64,000 nt of DNA, taken from an uncultured Solirubrobacteraceae bacterium. Its GTDB lineage: Bacteria > Actinomycetota > Thermoleophilia > Solirubrobacterales > Solirubrobacteraceae. The position numbers were made by a program, and so were the translations under genes. Below, in pieces: positions 8,361-16,319 of this stretch (its first letter is position 1; each line of letters begins with the position of its first letter). A model generated the notes under the pieces. That model saw only the letters and a list, made by a program, of their open reading frames with translations, was not told the DNA's origin and did not search any database. The stretch lies in NCBI GenBank assembly GCA_902806175.1, contig CADCVQ010000054.1:62001-126000 (forward strand), in the 5' to 3' direction.

Positions 8361-11300
8361 TCACACCGCTGCCACGGAGATGCGCAGCTCGCGCCCTTCG
8401 ATGCTCGCGACCTGGTCGCTGCCGTTGGCGCTGTAGCGCACCGCGACGGCGAGCACCTCGCCGCTGAGGTAGGCCTCGTGCACGCGCGCGGCATCGAGCA
8501 GCAGCTCGTCGCCGTCGAGCGTGAGCACGATCCGGTCGGCGATCTCCAGGCCCGCCTCGCGGCGCGCGAGCTGGACGGCGTGCACGATCTCGCGCGCGAG
8601 CCCCTCGCGGCGCAGGTCGTCGTCGACCGTGAGCTCCAGCGCGACGGCGTGCGACCCCTCGCGCTCGAGCTGGTAGCCGGCCAGCGGCGCCATCGCGAGC
8701 TGCAGGTCATCGGGCCCGAGCGTGTGGTCGTGGCCGTCGATGAAGATGCCGACCGGCCGGCCGGCGCGCAGCGCGTCGGCGACGTGGTCGGCGTCGAGTC
8801 CCGCGACGGCCTCGGCGACCTGCGGCATCGCCCTGCCGAAGCGCGGCCCCAGCGTGCGGTAGTTGGGCTTCAGCGTGTACGAGCCCAGCTCGTCGGCCTG
8901 CGAGACGAAGCGCACCTGCTTGACGTTGAGCTCGTCGCGCACGACGTCGCCGAGGCGCTCGATCGCGTCACGCTCGCGCCCCGCGGCCACGACGACGGCC
9001 TCGTGCAGCGGCTGGCGGACCTTGATCCTCGCGCCGCCGCGCGCGGCGAGCCCCAGGCGCACGGTCTCGCGAGCGATCGCCATCGCCTCCTCGAGCGTCT
9101 CGTCGCGCGGCTCGGGCTGGGGCCAGTCGGTGAGATGCACGCTCGGCTCGCTGCCGTCGAGGTTGTCGTAGATCTCGTCGGCGACGAACGGCGTGAACGG
9201 CGCGAGCAGCTGGGCGACGGTCACGAGGCTGCGGCGCAGGGTCTCGAGCGCGACCGCATCGCCGTCCCAGAAGCGCGACCGCGAGCGGCGCACGTACCAG
9301 TTGGAGAGATCGTCGACGAACTCGCTCACGGCGCGACCGGCGACCGTCGCATCGTAGGCGTCCATTCGCTCGGTGACGACCGTGACCGTCGCGCTCAGGC
9401 GCGAGCGGATCCAGCGGTCGAGGTCGGTCTCGCCTGCGGCGGCCGTGTGCGCGGAGGGTTCGTACATCGTCGCCACTCGGTAGGTATTCCAGAGCTGGCG
9501 CAGGAACAGCCGCACGCCCTCGCCGACGGCCTCGGGCGAGAAGAGGTAGCCGTCCCACGGCAGCTTGGAGGTGAAGAAATACCACCGCAGGGCATCGGCG
9601 CCGAAGCGATCGATGATCTCGTCGGGTGCGACGACGTTGCCCTGAGACTTGGACATCTTCTTGCCGTCAGGGTCGAGGATCAGGCCCAGGCAGACGACGT
9701 GGTCATAGGCCAGCTCGCCCCCGCGCAGCAGCGCGCTGACGGCGAGCAGCGAGTAGAACCAGCCGCGCGTCTGGTCAAGGGCCTCGCAAATGAAGTCCGC
9801 CGGATAGAGGGCCTCGATCTCCGCCTCGCCCTCGAACGGCGCGTGGCGCTGGGCGAACGGCATCGCCCCCGAGTCAAACCAGACGTCGATCACCTCTGGC
9901 ACGCGGGTGGCGGTCTCGCCGCACTCGCCGCAGGGGAAGGTCACATCGTCTACGAACGGGCGGTGGGGATCCTCCAGGAGGACGCCGGAGAGTTGCTCGA
10001 GCTCGGTGAGCGAGCCCACCACGGTGATGTGCTCGTTGGCGCACCGCCACACCGGCAGCGGGGTGCCCCAGAAGCGCTCGCGCGACAGCGCCCAGTCGAT
10101 GTTGTTCTCGAGCCAGTTGCCGAAGCGCCCGTGCTTGATGTGCTCCGGATGCCACGTCACCTGCTCGTTTGACGCCAGCAGCTTGTCGCGGATCTGCGAC
10201 GTGGCGATGTACCACGAGGGCTTGGCGTAGTAGAGCAGCGGCGTGCCACAGCGCCAGCAGTGCGGATAGGAATGCTCGTAGACCTCGGCGCGTAGCAGCC
10301 GGCCGCGCTTGCGCAGGTCCTCGACGAGGTCCTCGTCGGCGTCCTTGACGAAGCGCCCCTCGTAGGGCCCGATGCGGTCGTCGTACGTGCCGTCCAGGCG
10401 CACCGGGTTGACGACGTTCAGGCCGTACTGTTGGCCCAGACGAAAGTCGTCCTCGCCGAAGGCGATCGCCGTGTGGACGAGCCCGGTGCCGTCGTCGGCG
10501 GTGACGAAGTCGCCCAGCAGCACCGTGTGGCCGCGCTCGCCGTACTCCTCGGCGCCGAGGTACGGAAACGGCGGCTCGTAGCGCACGCCGTCGAGCGCCG
10601 CACCCGGGAAGCGGTCGATGATCTGCACGCCGTCGCGGTCGCCGAGGACCTTCTCGATGAGCGCCTCGGCGAGCACGACGGGGGCCTCGAGCTTCCCGGT
10701 CTTCGCGCGGACGTAGACGAGCTCGGGGTCGACGGCGACCGCCGCGTTGGAGACGAGCGTCCACGGCGTCGTCGTCCAGATGAGCAGCTCGTCGCCCGCC
10801 TGCAGCGGGCCGCCGTCCTGCGCCACGCGGAAGCGCACGTAGACCGACGGGTCCTTTACGTTCTTGTAGCCTTGGGCGACCTCGTGACTGGACAGCGCGG
10901 TCCCGCAGCGAGGGCAGTACGGCACGACGCGATGGCCCTCGTACAGCAGCCCCTTGTCGGCGATCTGCTTCAGCGACCACCAGACCGACTCGATGTACGT
11001 CGGATCCAGCGTGCGGTAGGCGTTGTCGAGATCCAGCCAGAAGCCGATCCGCTCGGTCAGCGCGTTCCAGTCCGCGAGGAAGTCGAAGACCGACTCGCGG
11101 CACTGCGCGTTGAAGGCCTCGATCCCGTAGGCCTCGATCTCGGCCTTGGACTTGATTCCGAGCTTCTTCTCGACGGCGATCTCGACCGGCAGGCCGTGCG
11201 TGTCCCAGCCGCCGCGGCGCTCGACGTAGTAGCCGCGCATCGTGCGAAAGCGCGGAAAGATGTCCTTGAAGGCGCGGCTCAGGACGTGGTGCACCCCGGG

Positions 11301-11462
11301 CGGCCCGTTCGCCGTCGGCGGACCCTCCCAGAAGACCCACGGCGGCGCGCCTTCGCGGCGGCGCAGCGACTCGCGGAACACGTCGCGCTCGCGCCAGCGC
11401 GCGAGCACCTGCTCCTCGAGCTGCGGGAACGAGACCTGCGCGTCGACGGGCCGCTTCGCCAT
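8361..11462 (-). CDS. ileS: Isoleucyl-tRNA synthetase (long form)
   Basis: Class I aminoacyl-tRNA synthetase that charges tRNA-Ile and edits misactivated valine. The 1033-residue product belongs to the long subgroup. Visible motifs: a variant HIGH element in NGPPGVHHVL near residue 55, a zinc-type CPRCG cluster near residue 185, a CGECG cluster in the insertion, and KKMSKSQGNV near residue 600. The long 612-codon frame on the opposite strand is a shadow of this gene. The start is an ATG with TACACT ending 6 bases upstream and no Shine-Dalgarno sequence, so the mRNA is probably leaderless. Confidence 0.96.
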   Translation of the reverse strand: MAKRPVDAQVSFPQLEEQVLARWRERDVFRESLRRREGAPPWVFWEGPPTANGPPGVHHVLSRAFKDIFPRFRTMRGYYVERRGGWDTHGLPVEIAVEKKLGIKSKAEIEAYGIEAFNAQCRESVFDFLADWNALTERIGFWLDLDNAYRTLDPTYIESVWWSLKQIADKGLLYEGHRVVPYCPRCGTALSSHEVAQGYKNVKDPSVYVRFRVAQDGGPLQAGDELLIWTTTPWTLVSNAAVAVDPELVYVRAKTGKLEAPVVLAEALIEKVLGDRDGVQIIDRFPGAALDGVRYEPPFPYLGAEEYGERGHTVLLGDFVTADDGTGLVHTAIAFGEDDFRLGQQYGLNVVNPVRLDGTYDDRIGPYEGRFVKDADEDLVEDLRKRGRLLRAEVYEHSYPHCWRCGTPLLYYAKPSWYIATSQIRDKLLASNEQVTWHPEHIKHGRFGNWLENNIDWALSRERFWGTPLPVWRCANEHITVVGSLTELEQLSGVLLEDPHRPFVDDVTFPCGECGETATRVPEVIDVWFDSGAMPFAQRHAPFEGEAEIEALYPADFICEALDQTRGWFYSLLAVSALLRGGELAYDHVVCLGLILDPDGKKMSKSQGNVVAPDEIIDRFGADALRWYFFTSKLPWDGYLFSPEAVGEGVRLFLRQLWNTYRVATMYEPSAHTAAAGETDLDRWIRSRLSATVTVVTERMDAYDATVAGRAVSEFVDDLSNWYVRRSRSRFWDGDAVALETLRRSLVTVAQLLAPFTPFVADEIYDNLDGSEPSVHLTDWPQPEPRDETLEEAMAIARETVRLGLAARGGARIKVRQPLHEAVVVAAGRERDAIERLGDVVRDELNVKQVRFVSQADELGSYTLKPNYRTLGPRFGRAMPQVAEAVAGLDADHVADALRAGRPVGIFIDGHDHTLGPDDLQLAMAPLAGYQLEREGSHAVALELTVDDDLRREGLAREIVHAVQLARREAGLEIADRIVLTLDGDELLLDAARVHEAYLSGEVLAVAVRYSANGSDQVASIEGRELRISVAAV

Positions 11463-11468
11463 GCGAGC

Positions 11469-11474
11469 AGTGTA
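11469..11474 (-). promoter_or_regulatory. -10 box of leaderless ileS
   Basis: TACACT on the minus strand, separated by 6 bases from the ileS ATG. That spacing would place the transcription start at or within a base or two of the start codon. Confidence 0.5.
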
Positions 11475-11506
11475 GGTCGGGTGGCGTCAGGCGCGGCGCT
11501 GGCCCG

Positions 11507-11938
11507 TCAGGCCGCGAGCTTGCGGCAGATGCTCGCGAGCGAGCGCTTCTCGCCTTCGTCGAGGACGGCGAACGTCTGCGCGACGCGCTCGCTGTGCTCG
11601 GGAAACAGCCGGTCGACGATCTCCGCGCCACGGTCGGTGATCGCGACGCTCGCCGCGCGGCGGTCGCTCGGCAGGCGCCGGCGATCCACGAGGTCGCGGC
11701 CCTCGAGCGTCGTGACGACCTCGGTCGCGTTGGCCTTCGACGTGCGCAGGCGGGCGCGCAGCAGGCGCAGCTCGAGCTCGCCGCCGGCGGTCGTGAGGAT
11801 CACGAGAACGGAGAAGCCCGTCGCCGACAGCCCCTCGCGCTCGAGGTCGGCGCTCAGCCGGCGGCGCACGGAGGCCTCAGCGCGCAGAAGCGAATCGAGG
11901 GCGCGATGCGCAAGCGGGTCGCCGGGAACGAGCGTCAT
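11507..11938 (-). CDS. MarR-family transcriptional regulator
   Basis: 143-residue winged-helix repressor-type protein. The recognition region LRTSKANATEVVTTLEGRDLV (from about residue 66) is followed by the wing RRRLPSDRRAASVAITDRG, the most conserved MarR element. N- and C-terminal helices would form the dimer interface. MarR proteins usually respond to small aromatic ligands or oxidants and repress nearby transporter or redox genes; no obvious target is adjacent. A TACGGT box lies 11 bases upstream. Confidence 0.88.
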   Translation of the reverse strand: MTLVPGDPLAHRALDSLLRAEASVRRRLSADLEREGLSATGFSVLVILTTAGGELELRLLRARLRTSKANATEVVTTLEGRDLVDRRRLPSDRRAASVAITDRGAEIVDRLFPEHSERVAQTFAVLDEGEKRSLASICRKLAA

Positions 11939-11989
11939 CCTGGCGCCGGACCGTACCGGCAGGAGCGGACGTGTCTGCCGGCCCCGCGC

Positions 11990-12865
11990 CTACGAGACCT
12001 GTGCCAGACCAGGACGACGGCGCACCGTCGCCTCGCGCGCGTTCAGGCGCGCCAGCAGGAGGTCGCGCGCGCCGATCGCGCTCGCGCCGAGCCGCGCTAC
12101 CGTCGACTGGTCGGACTCCGGCAGGGCGCCGCGAAAGTCGAGGATCTCGACATGTTCGGAGGCGCGCCGCGACTGGTAGGCGATCCTGCCCAGCGCGTCG
12201 AGCCATGCGCGGCGGCCGGTCAGGACGACGAGGCGCGGGTTGAGCGCCTGCAGGACGTGAGTCAGGCGCCCGGCGTCGAGCTCGGCGGTCAGCATGAGCG
12301 TCCGGATGCCGGCGCGCCGCAGGCAGAGCTCGAGCGCCTGGGCGTGCAGCGCGTCGATGTCACAGGGCGCGCTCGCGTCGAAGATCAGGACGCCCTCCAG
12401 CCGCGTGGCCCCGGGCGCCACGCGCTTGGCGGCGGCCAGCCAGCCGGTCGCCCAGCGACAGGCGAAGCCGAGCTCGGCGGAGGGCGGCTCGCCCTCGGGG
12501 CCGCCGAGGCCGTCGACCGCCGGCAGCAGCACCTCCTCCACGGTGCGCTCGACGGAGCGCACGGCAAGGCTCTCCTCGAGGATCCGGTCGGCCTCGATCT
12601 CCTCGAAGCGGCGCAGCGCGGAGCGCAGGCGCGTCGGCGAGGATGGGCCGCTGCCACGCTCGCGTGCGATCGAGATCGCCGACGACACGTTGTGCGTCTC
12701 CTCGAATGCCTGGCGCAGCGCTTCGAGCTCGGTGAGGTCGAATTGGCGGTGACCGCCCGCCGTGCGACGCGGCGTCGGATAGCCGAACCTGCGCTCCCAG
12801 GACCGCAGGGTGTTCGGGCTGACGCCCAACATGGCCGCGGCGGCATGGGTGCGTAGGACACTCAT
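11990..12865 (-). CDS. MerR-type regulator with degenerate B12-fold domain (paralogue 1)
   Basis: 291 residues. The N-terminal MerR helix-turn-helix is clear (VSPNTLRSWERRFGYP, residues 15-30, then GGHRQF). The rest resembles the helical cap plus Rossmann domain of CarH/LitR-type cobalamin photoreceptors. However, the cap reads ELGFACRWATGWL where CarH proteins carry the Glu-His pair, and the D/E-x-H-x-x-G cobalamin loop is replaced by CDIDAL. It therefore probably does not bind B12 through histidine. It shares FAxRWAxGWLxxAxRVAP with the second paralogue 0.6 kb away. Likely a transcription factor sensing something else. Confidence 0.8.
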   Translation of the reverse strand: MSVLRTHAAAAMLGVSPNTLRSWERRFGYPTPRRTAGGHRQFDLTELEALRQAFEETHNVSSAISIARERGSGPSSPTRLRSALRRFEEIEADRILEESLAVRSVERTVEEVLLPAVDGLGGPEGEPPSAELGFACRWATGWLAAAKRVAPGATRLEGVLIFDASAPCDIDALHAQALELCLRRAGIRTLMLTAELDAGRLTHVLQALNPRLVVLTGRRAWLDALGRIAYQSRRASEHVEILDFRGALPESDQSTVARLGASAIGARDLLLARLNAREATVRRRPGLAQVS

Positions 12866-12961
12866 CGTGAGTTGTTATCGAGGCTTGCCTACCGTTGCGC
12901 AGGCGGCCACGAGACCTCCTGCGGGCAAGTCGATTGCTGGAGGTTACGCGATTGCGGCCAA

Positions 12962-13447
12962 CTAAGAAAGTATGAGTAGCGCGGCGTGCGGGGGACCACA
13001 GGGGCCGATGCGCGCCTTGAAGCGCACACCGAACTCCTGGCGCGGGCGCACGACCGTGCTGCGCGGCTCCCCTGAGCCGCTCGCAACCTCGACCAGCAGC
13101 GCCAGCAGGTTCTCCGCGCTGGGTGCATTGGCGTCCGCCGGGACGAGAAAGTCGGCGACGTGCTTGTTGACCGCGTGTGTCTCGTCGATGCCGAGCAGGT
13201 CCTCGGCTGCGGCGGAGACCGCGCAGACCGACAGCGTCGTGTCGATCACGAGAAACGGCTCGTCGCGGCGGGGCGCGAGATCGGCGCTCGCCTGCAGCAC
13301 GAGGCCGAGGCCGCAGTGCCCGCAGACACGCGAGGGCGCCGCGCTCCCAACGGGTGCGGGCGGTAGCGCGCAGTGCCCGCAGAACGACACGACGTCGAGC
13401 CCGCGCTCGTCGACTTCGACCGGGCGCAGTGCGCGCAGGCGCCTCAT
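12962..13447 (-). CDS. Zinc-ribbon plus PAS-like sensor protein
   Basis: 161 residues. Two CGHC knuckles (Cys23/Cys26 and Cys42/Cys45) form a probable zinc ribbon, followed by a region (residues 60-160) with the strand-helix pattern of a PAS fold, including FLVIDTTLSVCAVS and AAEDLLGIDE. No kinase or output domain is attached, so it may act as a protein partner. Its ATG overlaps the stop of the upstream MerR gene (ATGA), implying coupled translation and joint function. The ligand is unknown. Confidence 0.7.
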   Translation of the reverse strand: MRRLRALRPVEVDERGLDVVSFCGHCALPPAPVGSAAPSRVCGHCGLGLVLQASADLAPRRDEPFLVIDTTLSVCAVSAAAEDLLGIDETHAVNKHVADFLVPADANAPSAENLLALLVEVASGSGEPRSTVVRPRQEFGVRFKARIGPCGPPHAALLILS

Positions 13448-14349
13448 CCCTGCGCCTCCCGGCGCTCGTCGTCAGCATCGAGGACCGACACGGCGGCGAC
13501 CTCGAGCACGCGCGTGACCTGGCGGTCGTCGATCATGGCCAGCAGCTGGCGGTGTGCGGCGAACGGGGGGTCGGGCAGCATCCGGGTGCCGGTCGTGCGG
13601 ACCTTCGCGCCGTGCTGTGAGCGGCGAAAGAGGGCCACCGGCAGCGGCCCGGCAGCAGCGCGCACGCGGTAGGCCCAGAGAGCGACGTCGTCGTCGGGCA
13701 GGTGCGCGCCGGCGATCACCACCGCGTCGGGTGACACCGACTCGACGACGTCGGACAGGCCCGAGACGCCGCCGACGGGCAGCGCCATGATCCGCGCGCC
13801 CGAGCGGCCGCAGAACAACTCGAACGCGCGCACGGCCAGCGCGTCGGGATCGAGCTCGTTGCGCGTGGCATCGCCGACGAGGATCGCCAGGCCGCGTACG
13901 GGGGGTGGCGCCACGCGCTGCGCGCGGCGCAGCCAGCCGTCCGCCCAGCGCGCCGCGAACGCCCACGGCGCGCTGTCGGTGCCATAGCGCTGCCCGAGCT
14001 CGGCGAGCGAGGGCAGCAGCACCTCCTCGACCGCGCGCTCGACCGAACGCAGCGCCAGCGCGGACTCCATCGCGCTGTCGGCCCGATCGAGCTCGAAGCC
14101 GCCCAGCGCGCCGACGAGCGTATGGGTGTCGGTGCTGAGCGCCTCGCGCGCCCGGCTGATGGCGGAGGAGATCGAGAGGCCTTGCTGGAGGGCGTCGCGC
14201 AGCGCCGCGACCTCACCGTGCGTGTACAGACGGTGGCGTCCCGCGGACCGCTGCGGCTTGGGGTAGCCGAAGCGGCGCTCCCAGGCACGGAGCGTGTTCG
14301 GGCTCACGTTCAGCAGCGCAGCCGCCTCACTCGTCTTCAAGGTCCGCAT
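13444..14349 (-). CDS. MerR-type regulator with degenerate B12-fold domain (paralogue 2)
   Basis: 301 residues. MerR DNA-binding helices at the N-terminus (VSPNTLRAWERRFGYP, residues 15-30) and a C-terminal half of the same build as paralogue 1. The cobalamin loop is replaced by NELDPDAL and the cap Glu-His is missing (WAFAARWADGWL). Coupled by a 4-base overlap to the zinc-ribbon/PAS gene. An inverted repeat just upstream of the start is a possible autoregulatory site. Alternative reading: a B12-independent relative of CarH that has kept only the dimer/tetramer scaffold. Confidence 0.8.
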   Translation of the reverse strand: MRTLKTSEAAALLNVSPNTLRAWERRFGYPKPQRSAGRHRLYTHGEVAALRDALQQGLSISSAISRAREALSTDTHTLVGALGGFELDRADSAMESALALRSVERAVEEVLLPSLAELGQRYGTDSAPWAFAARWADGWLRRAQRVAPPPVRGLAILVGDATRNELDPDALAVRAFELFCGRSGARIMALPVGGVSGLSDVVESVSPDAVVIAGAHLPDDDVALWAYRVRAAAGPLPVALFRRSQHGAKVRTTGTRMLPDPPFAAHRQLLAMIDDRQVTRVLEVAAVSVLDADDERREAQG

Positions 14350-14359
14350 GCCAGAACAT

Positions 14360-14383
14360 CATCGGGGCTAGCCCAACCCGATG
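14360..14383. promoter_or_regulatory. Inverted repeat upstream of MerR paralogue 2
   Basis: CATCGGG and CCCGATG form 7-bp arms, and nested inside is the palindrome GGGCTAGCCC (14365-14374). It begins 10 bases before the regulator's start codon on the minus strand. Position and dyad symmetry suit an operator for a MerR dimer, possibly autoregulation; binding is inferred. Confidence 0.45.
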
Positions 14384-14708
14384 CAAACCTGCCACGGTGC
14401 CTTTGCACACCTTCAGAGGGCAAATAACGCTCGTACCCCGTGGTGTTGCGTAAAGCCGGACGATTGTCGTCGTCAGCGCCACTCGCGGCGGGTTGGCGAC
14501 CGGCGGGCGGCAGTGGCCGCGACGTTCGCGGCACGCCATCGCGCGATGGCCGAAGGCGCAGCCGCCGCAGCGTCTTTAGGCCGCAAACCGATGCACTTTG
14601 ATCGACGCTCGTTACCCGCCCGCGGAAGGTCCCGGCGAAAAGAGCTGGGCTTCAGATCGCTGGTCTACTTTAGGCGCCCGTTCACTGTCAACACCCCCGG
14701 AGGTCGAG
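14384..14708. other. Intergenic region, regulatory but gene-free
   Basis: 325 bases between the divergent MerR gene and the small peptide. I see no coding frame with biased third positions. It is lower in G+C than its surroundings in its first 80 bases, which suits promoter DNA for the MerR operon. TACTTT at 14666-14671 inside CTACTTTAGG is a candidate -10 for the peptide gene; the same CTTTAGG string recurs at about 14574 and 14834. No known riboswitch consensus was recognised. Confidence 0.4.
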
Positions 14709-14801
14709 ATGACCCGCTTCAAGAGCCGCCTGTACCAGCCCGCCCTCGTTGCCGCGATCGCCGTCCTCGCCGCCAACGGCGGTGCCTTCCGCATCACCTG
14801 A
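14709..14801 (+). CDS. 30-residue membrane-active peptide with strong SD
   Basis: A 30-codon ORF preceded by GGAGG (14699-14703) at 5 bases' spacing. The peptide has a basic start (MTRFKSRLYQ) and a hydrophobic alanine-rich segment (PALVAAIAVLAANGGAF), i.e. a possible single-span micro-protein or leader peptide. Codon third positions are almost all G/C. It sits 41 bases before the HD-GYP gene on the same strand. I do not recognise a family. Confidence 0.55.
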   Translation: MTRFKSRLYQPALVAAIAVLAANGGAFRIT

Positions 14802-14830
14802 TCCTCAGGCCTACGGGCCACTCCGGCAGC

Positions 14831-14836
14831 TACCTT
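14831..14836 (+). promoter_or_regulatory. -10 box of leaderless HD-GYP gene
   Basis: TACCTT separated by 6 bases from the GTG start. It resembles the CTACTTTAGG element upstream of the small peptide, so both genes may use the same sigma factor. Confidence 0.45.
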
Positions 14837-14842
14837 TAGGAC

Positions 14843-16231
14843 GTGGAGGACCCTCCGAAGGCCGCGCACCCCGGGGTCGCCGTCGCGGCGTCGCTGCTGC
14901 TGTTGCTTGCCGCGCTGCCGGTCCTGCTGCTCTCCTCGACCGCGGCGCTGTTCGAGCCGCTGACGTTCGTGCTCATGGGTGGCGCGATCGTCAGCGTGCT
15001 GTACGCGTCCGATTGGGAGGGGATCGTCGACATCTCGGCGGCGTTCGTGTGCTTCATGCTCGCCGCAGCGTTCGTCGGACCGATCGCCGCGTTCTCGATC
15101 GCGATCATCGCCGAGGCGATCACCTGGGCCGTGCGGCGCTACCGGCTGGTCGCGCTGCCGGTCAACCTCGCCGCGACCGCGGTTCCGAGTCTGACCGCCG
15201 CGCTCGCCTTCCAAGGGCTCACCGGCGGGCTCGAAGAGGGGAGCCTGCGCGACATCGCGCTGCTGGCGGCCGTCGCGATCGGCTTTCTCGTGTTCAACTA
15301 CGCGCTGCTCAGCGCGCTTGCGACGCTGCTTGACGGCGGCCGCCTGCGCGACGCGCTGCGCCCGCCGCGGGCGCTGCTTCCGTCGCTGGCGATCACGGTG
15401 GCGCTCACGGTCTCGATCGCCGCCGTGTTCGCGCAGTTCGGTCTCGCCGCGGGCGTCTTCCTCGTGCTGATCATCGTCGCCTTCAGCTACATGTCGCGCC
15501 TGGTCGTCATCGCGCGCGAGCGCACGGCGCAGTACGCGGCGTTGTCGTGGGGCGTGCTGTCCTCGCTCGTGCGCTCGCTGGACCGGCGCGACGACCGCAC
15601 CGCGCGCCACAGCGCCGCGGTCGCTGCCTTCGCGCGCGACATCGCGCTCGAGTGCGGGATGAGCAAGCGCGAGGCCGAGCTGGCGCACACCGCCGGGCTG
15701 CTGCACGACATCGGCCGCTTCGCGCTGCCCGACCGCGTGATGGAGCGCCACGGGACGTTGACGTCAGCCGACTGGGATGCGATCCACCAGCACCCCGAGC
15801 TCGGTGCCGAGATGCTGCGCGATCTCGGCGTCTATGGCCCGGTCGCCCAGATCGTCCGCGCGCACCACGAACGGATCGACGGCCGCGGGTATCCCAACCG
15901 CCTGAAGGGCGACGAGATCCCCGAGATCGCGCGGATCGTCGCGGTTGCGGAGGTCTACGACACGCTGACCGCCGAGGACACCTACCGCGACCGTATGACC
16001 TCCTTTCAGGCGATGACCGAGCTGCGGCGCGTCGCCGGACGTCAGCTCGACGAGCGCTTCGTCGAGGCGCTCGCCGAGCTGCTGGCCGGCCGCGACCTCG
16101 AGTATCGCCACGCCGACACCGCCGACTTCGACACCGAGCTTGCGATCGAGGGGCGCATCGCCGACTCGGTGGCGACGGACTCCGCCGCCGGCTCGGGCGG
16201 CACGAGCGCCATGACGAGCAAGCCGGCGTAG
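14843..16231 (+). CDS. Membrane-bound HD-GYP domain phosphodiesterase
   Basis: 462 residues. The N-terminal ~220 residues contain about six to eight hydrophobic segments (MASE-like sensor). The cytoplasmic HD-GYP domain follows, with RTARHSAAVA near residue 253, GLLHDIGRFALPD near 282, and HHERIDGRGYP near 337, so the HD metal pair and the GYP motif are intact. HD-GYP proteins hydrolyse cyclic di-GMP to GMP and control lifestyle switching. The start is a GTG 6 bases after a TACCTT box. The C-terminal tail is Ser/Ala-rich and disordered-looking. Confidence 0.88.
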   Translation: MEDPPKAAHPGVAVAASLLLLLAALPVLLLSSTAALFEPLTFVLMGGAIVSVLYASDWEGIVDISAAFVCFMLAAAFVGPIAAFSIAIIAEAITWAVRRYRLVALPVNLAATAVPSLTAALAFQGLTGGLEEGSLRDIALLAAVAIGFLVFNYALLSALATLLDGGRLRDALRPPRALLPSLAITVALTVSIAAVFAQFGLAAGVFLVLIIVAFSYMSRLVVIARERTAQYAALSWGVLSSLVRSLDRRDDRTARHSAAVAAFARDIALECGMSKREAELAHTAGLLHDIGRFALPDRVMERHGTLTSADWDAIHQHPELGAEMLRDLGVYGPVAQIVRAHHERIDGRGYPNRLKGDEIPEIARIVAVAEVYDTLTAEDTYRDRMTSFQAMTELRRVAGRQLDERFVEALAELLAGRDLEYRHADTADFDTELAIEGRIADSVATDSAAGSGGTSAMTSKPA

Positions 16232-16319
16232 CGTCGGCCGCCTGGACGAGCTCGACCTCTCGCTGCGCCTGTCGCACGCGCAGGAGCAGGAGCGCGCGTG
16301 AAGGTGATGGAGACGACGA

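Noticed and set aside
8334-10172. A 612-codon plus-strand frame opposite ileS
   Set aside because: Antisense shadow of a strongly conserved synthetase; no domain or ribosome-binding site.
14384-14708. Possible cyclic-di-GMP riboswitch upstream of the HD-GYP gene
   Set aside because: The GEMM consensus segments are not present in order; only scattered short similarities were found.
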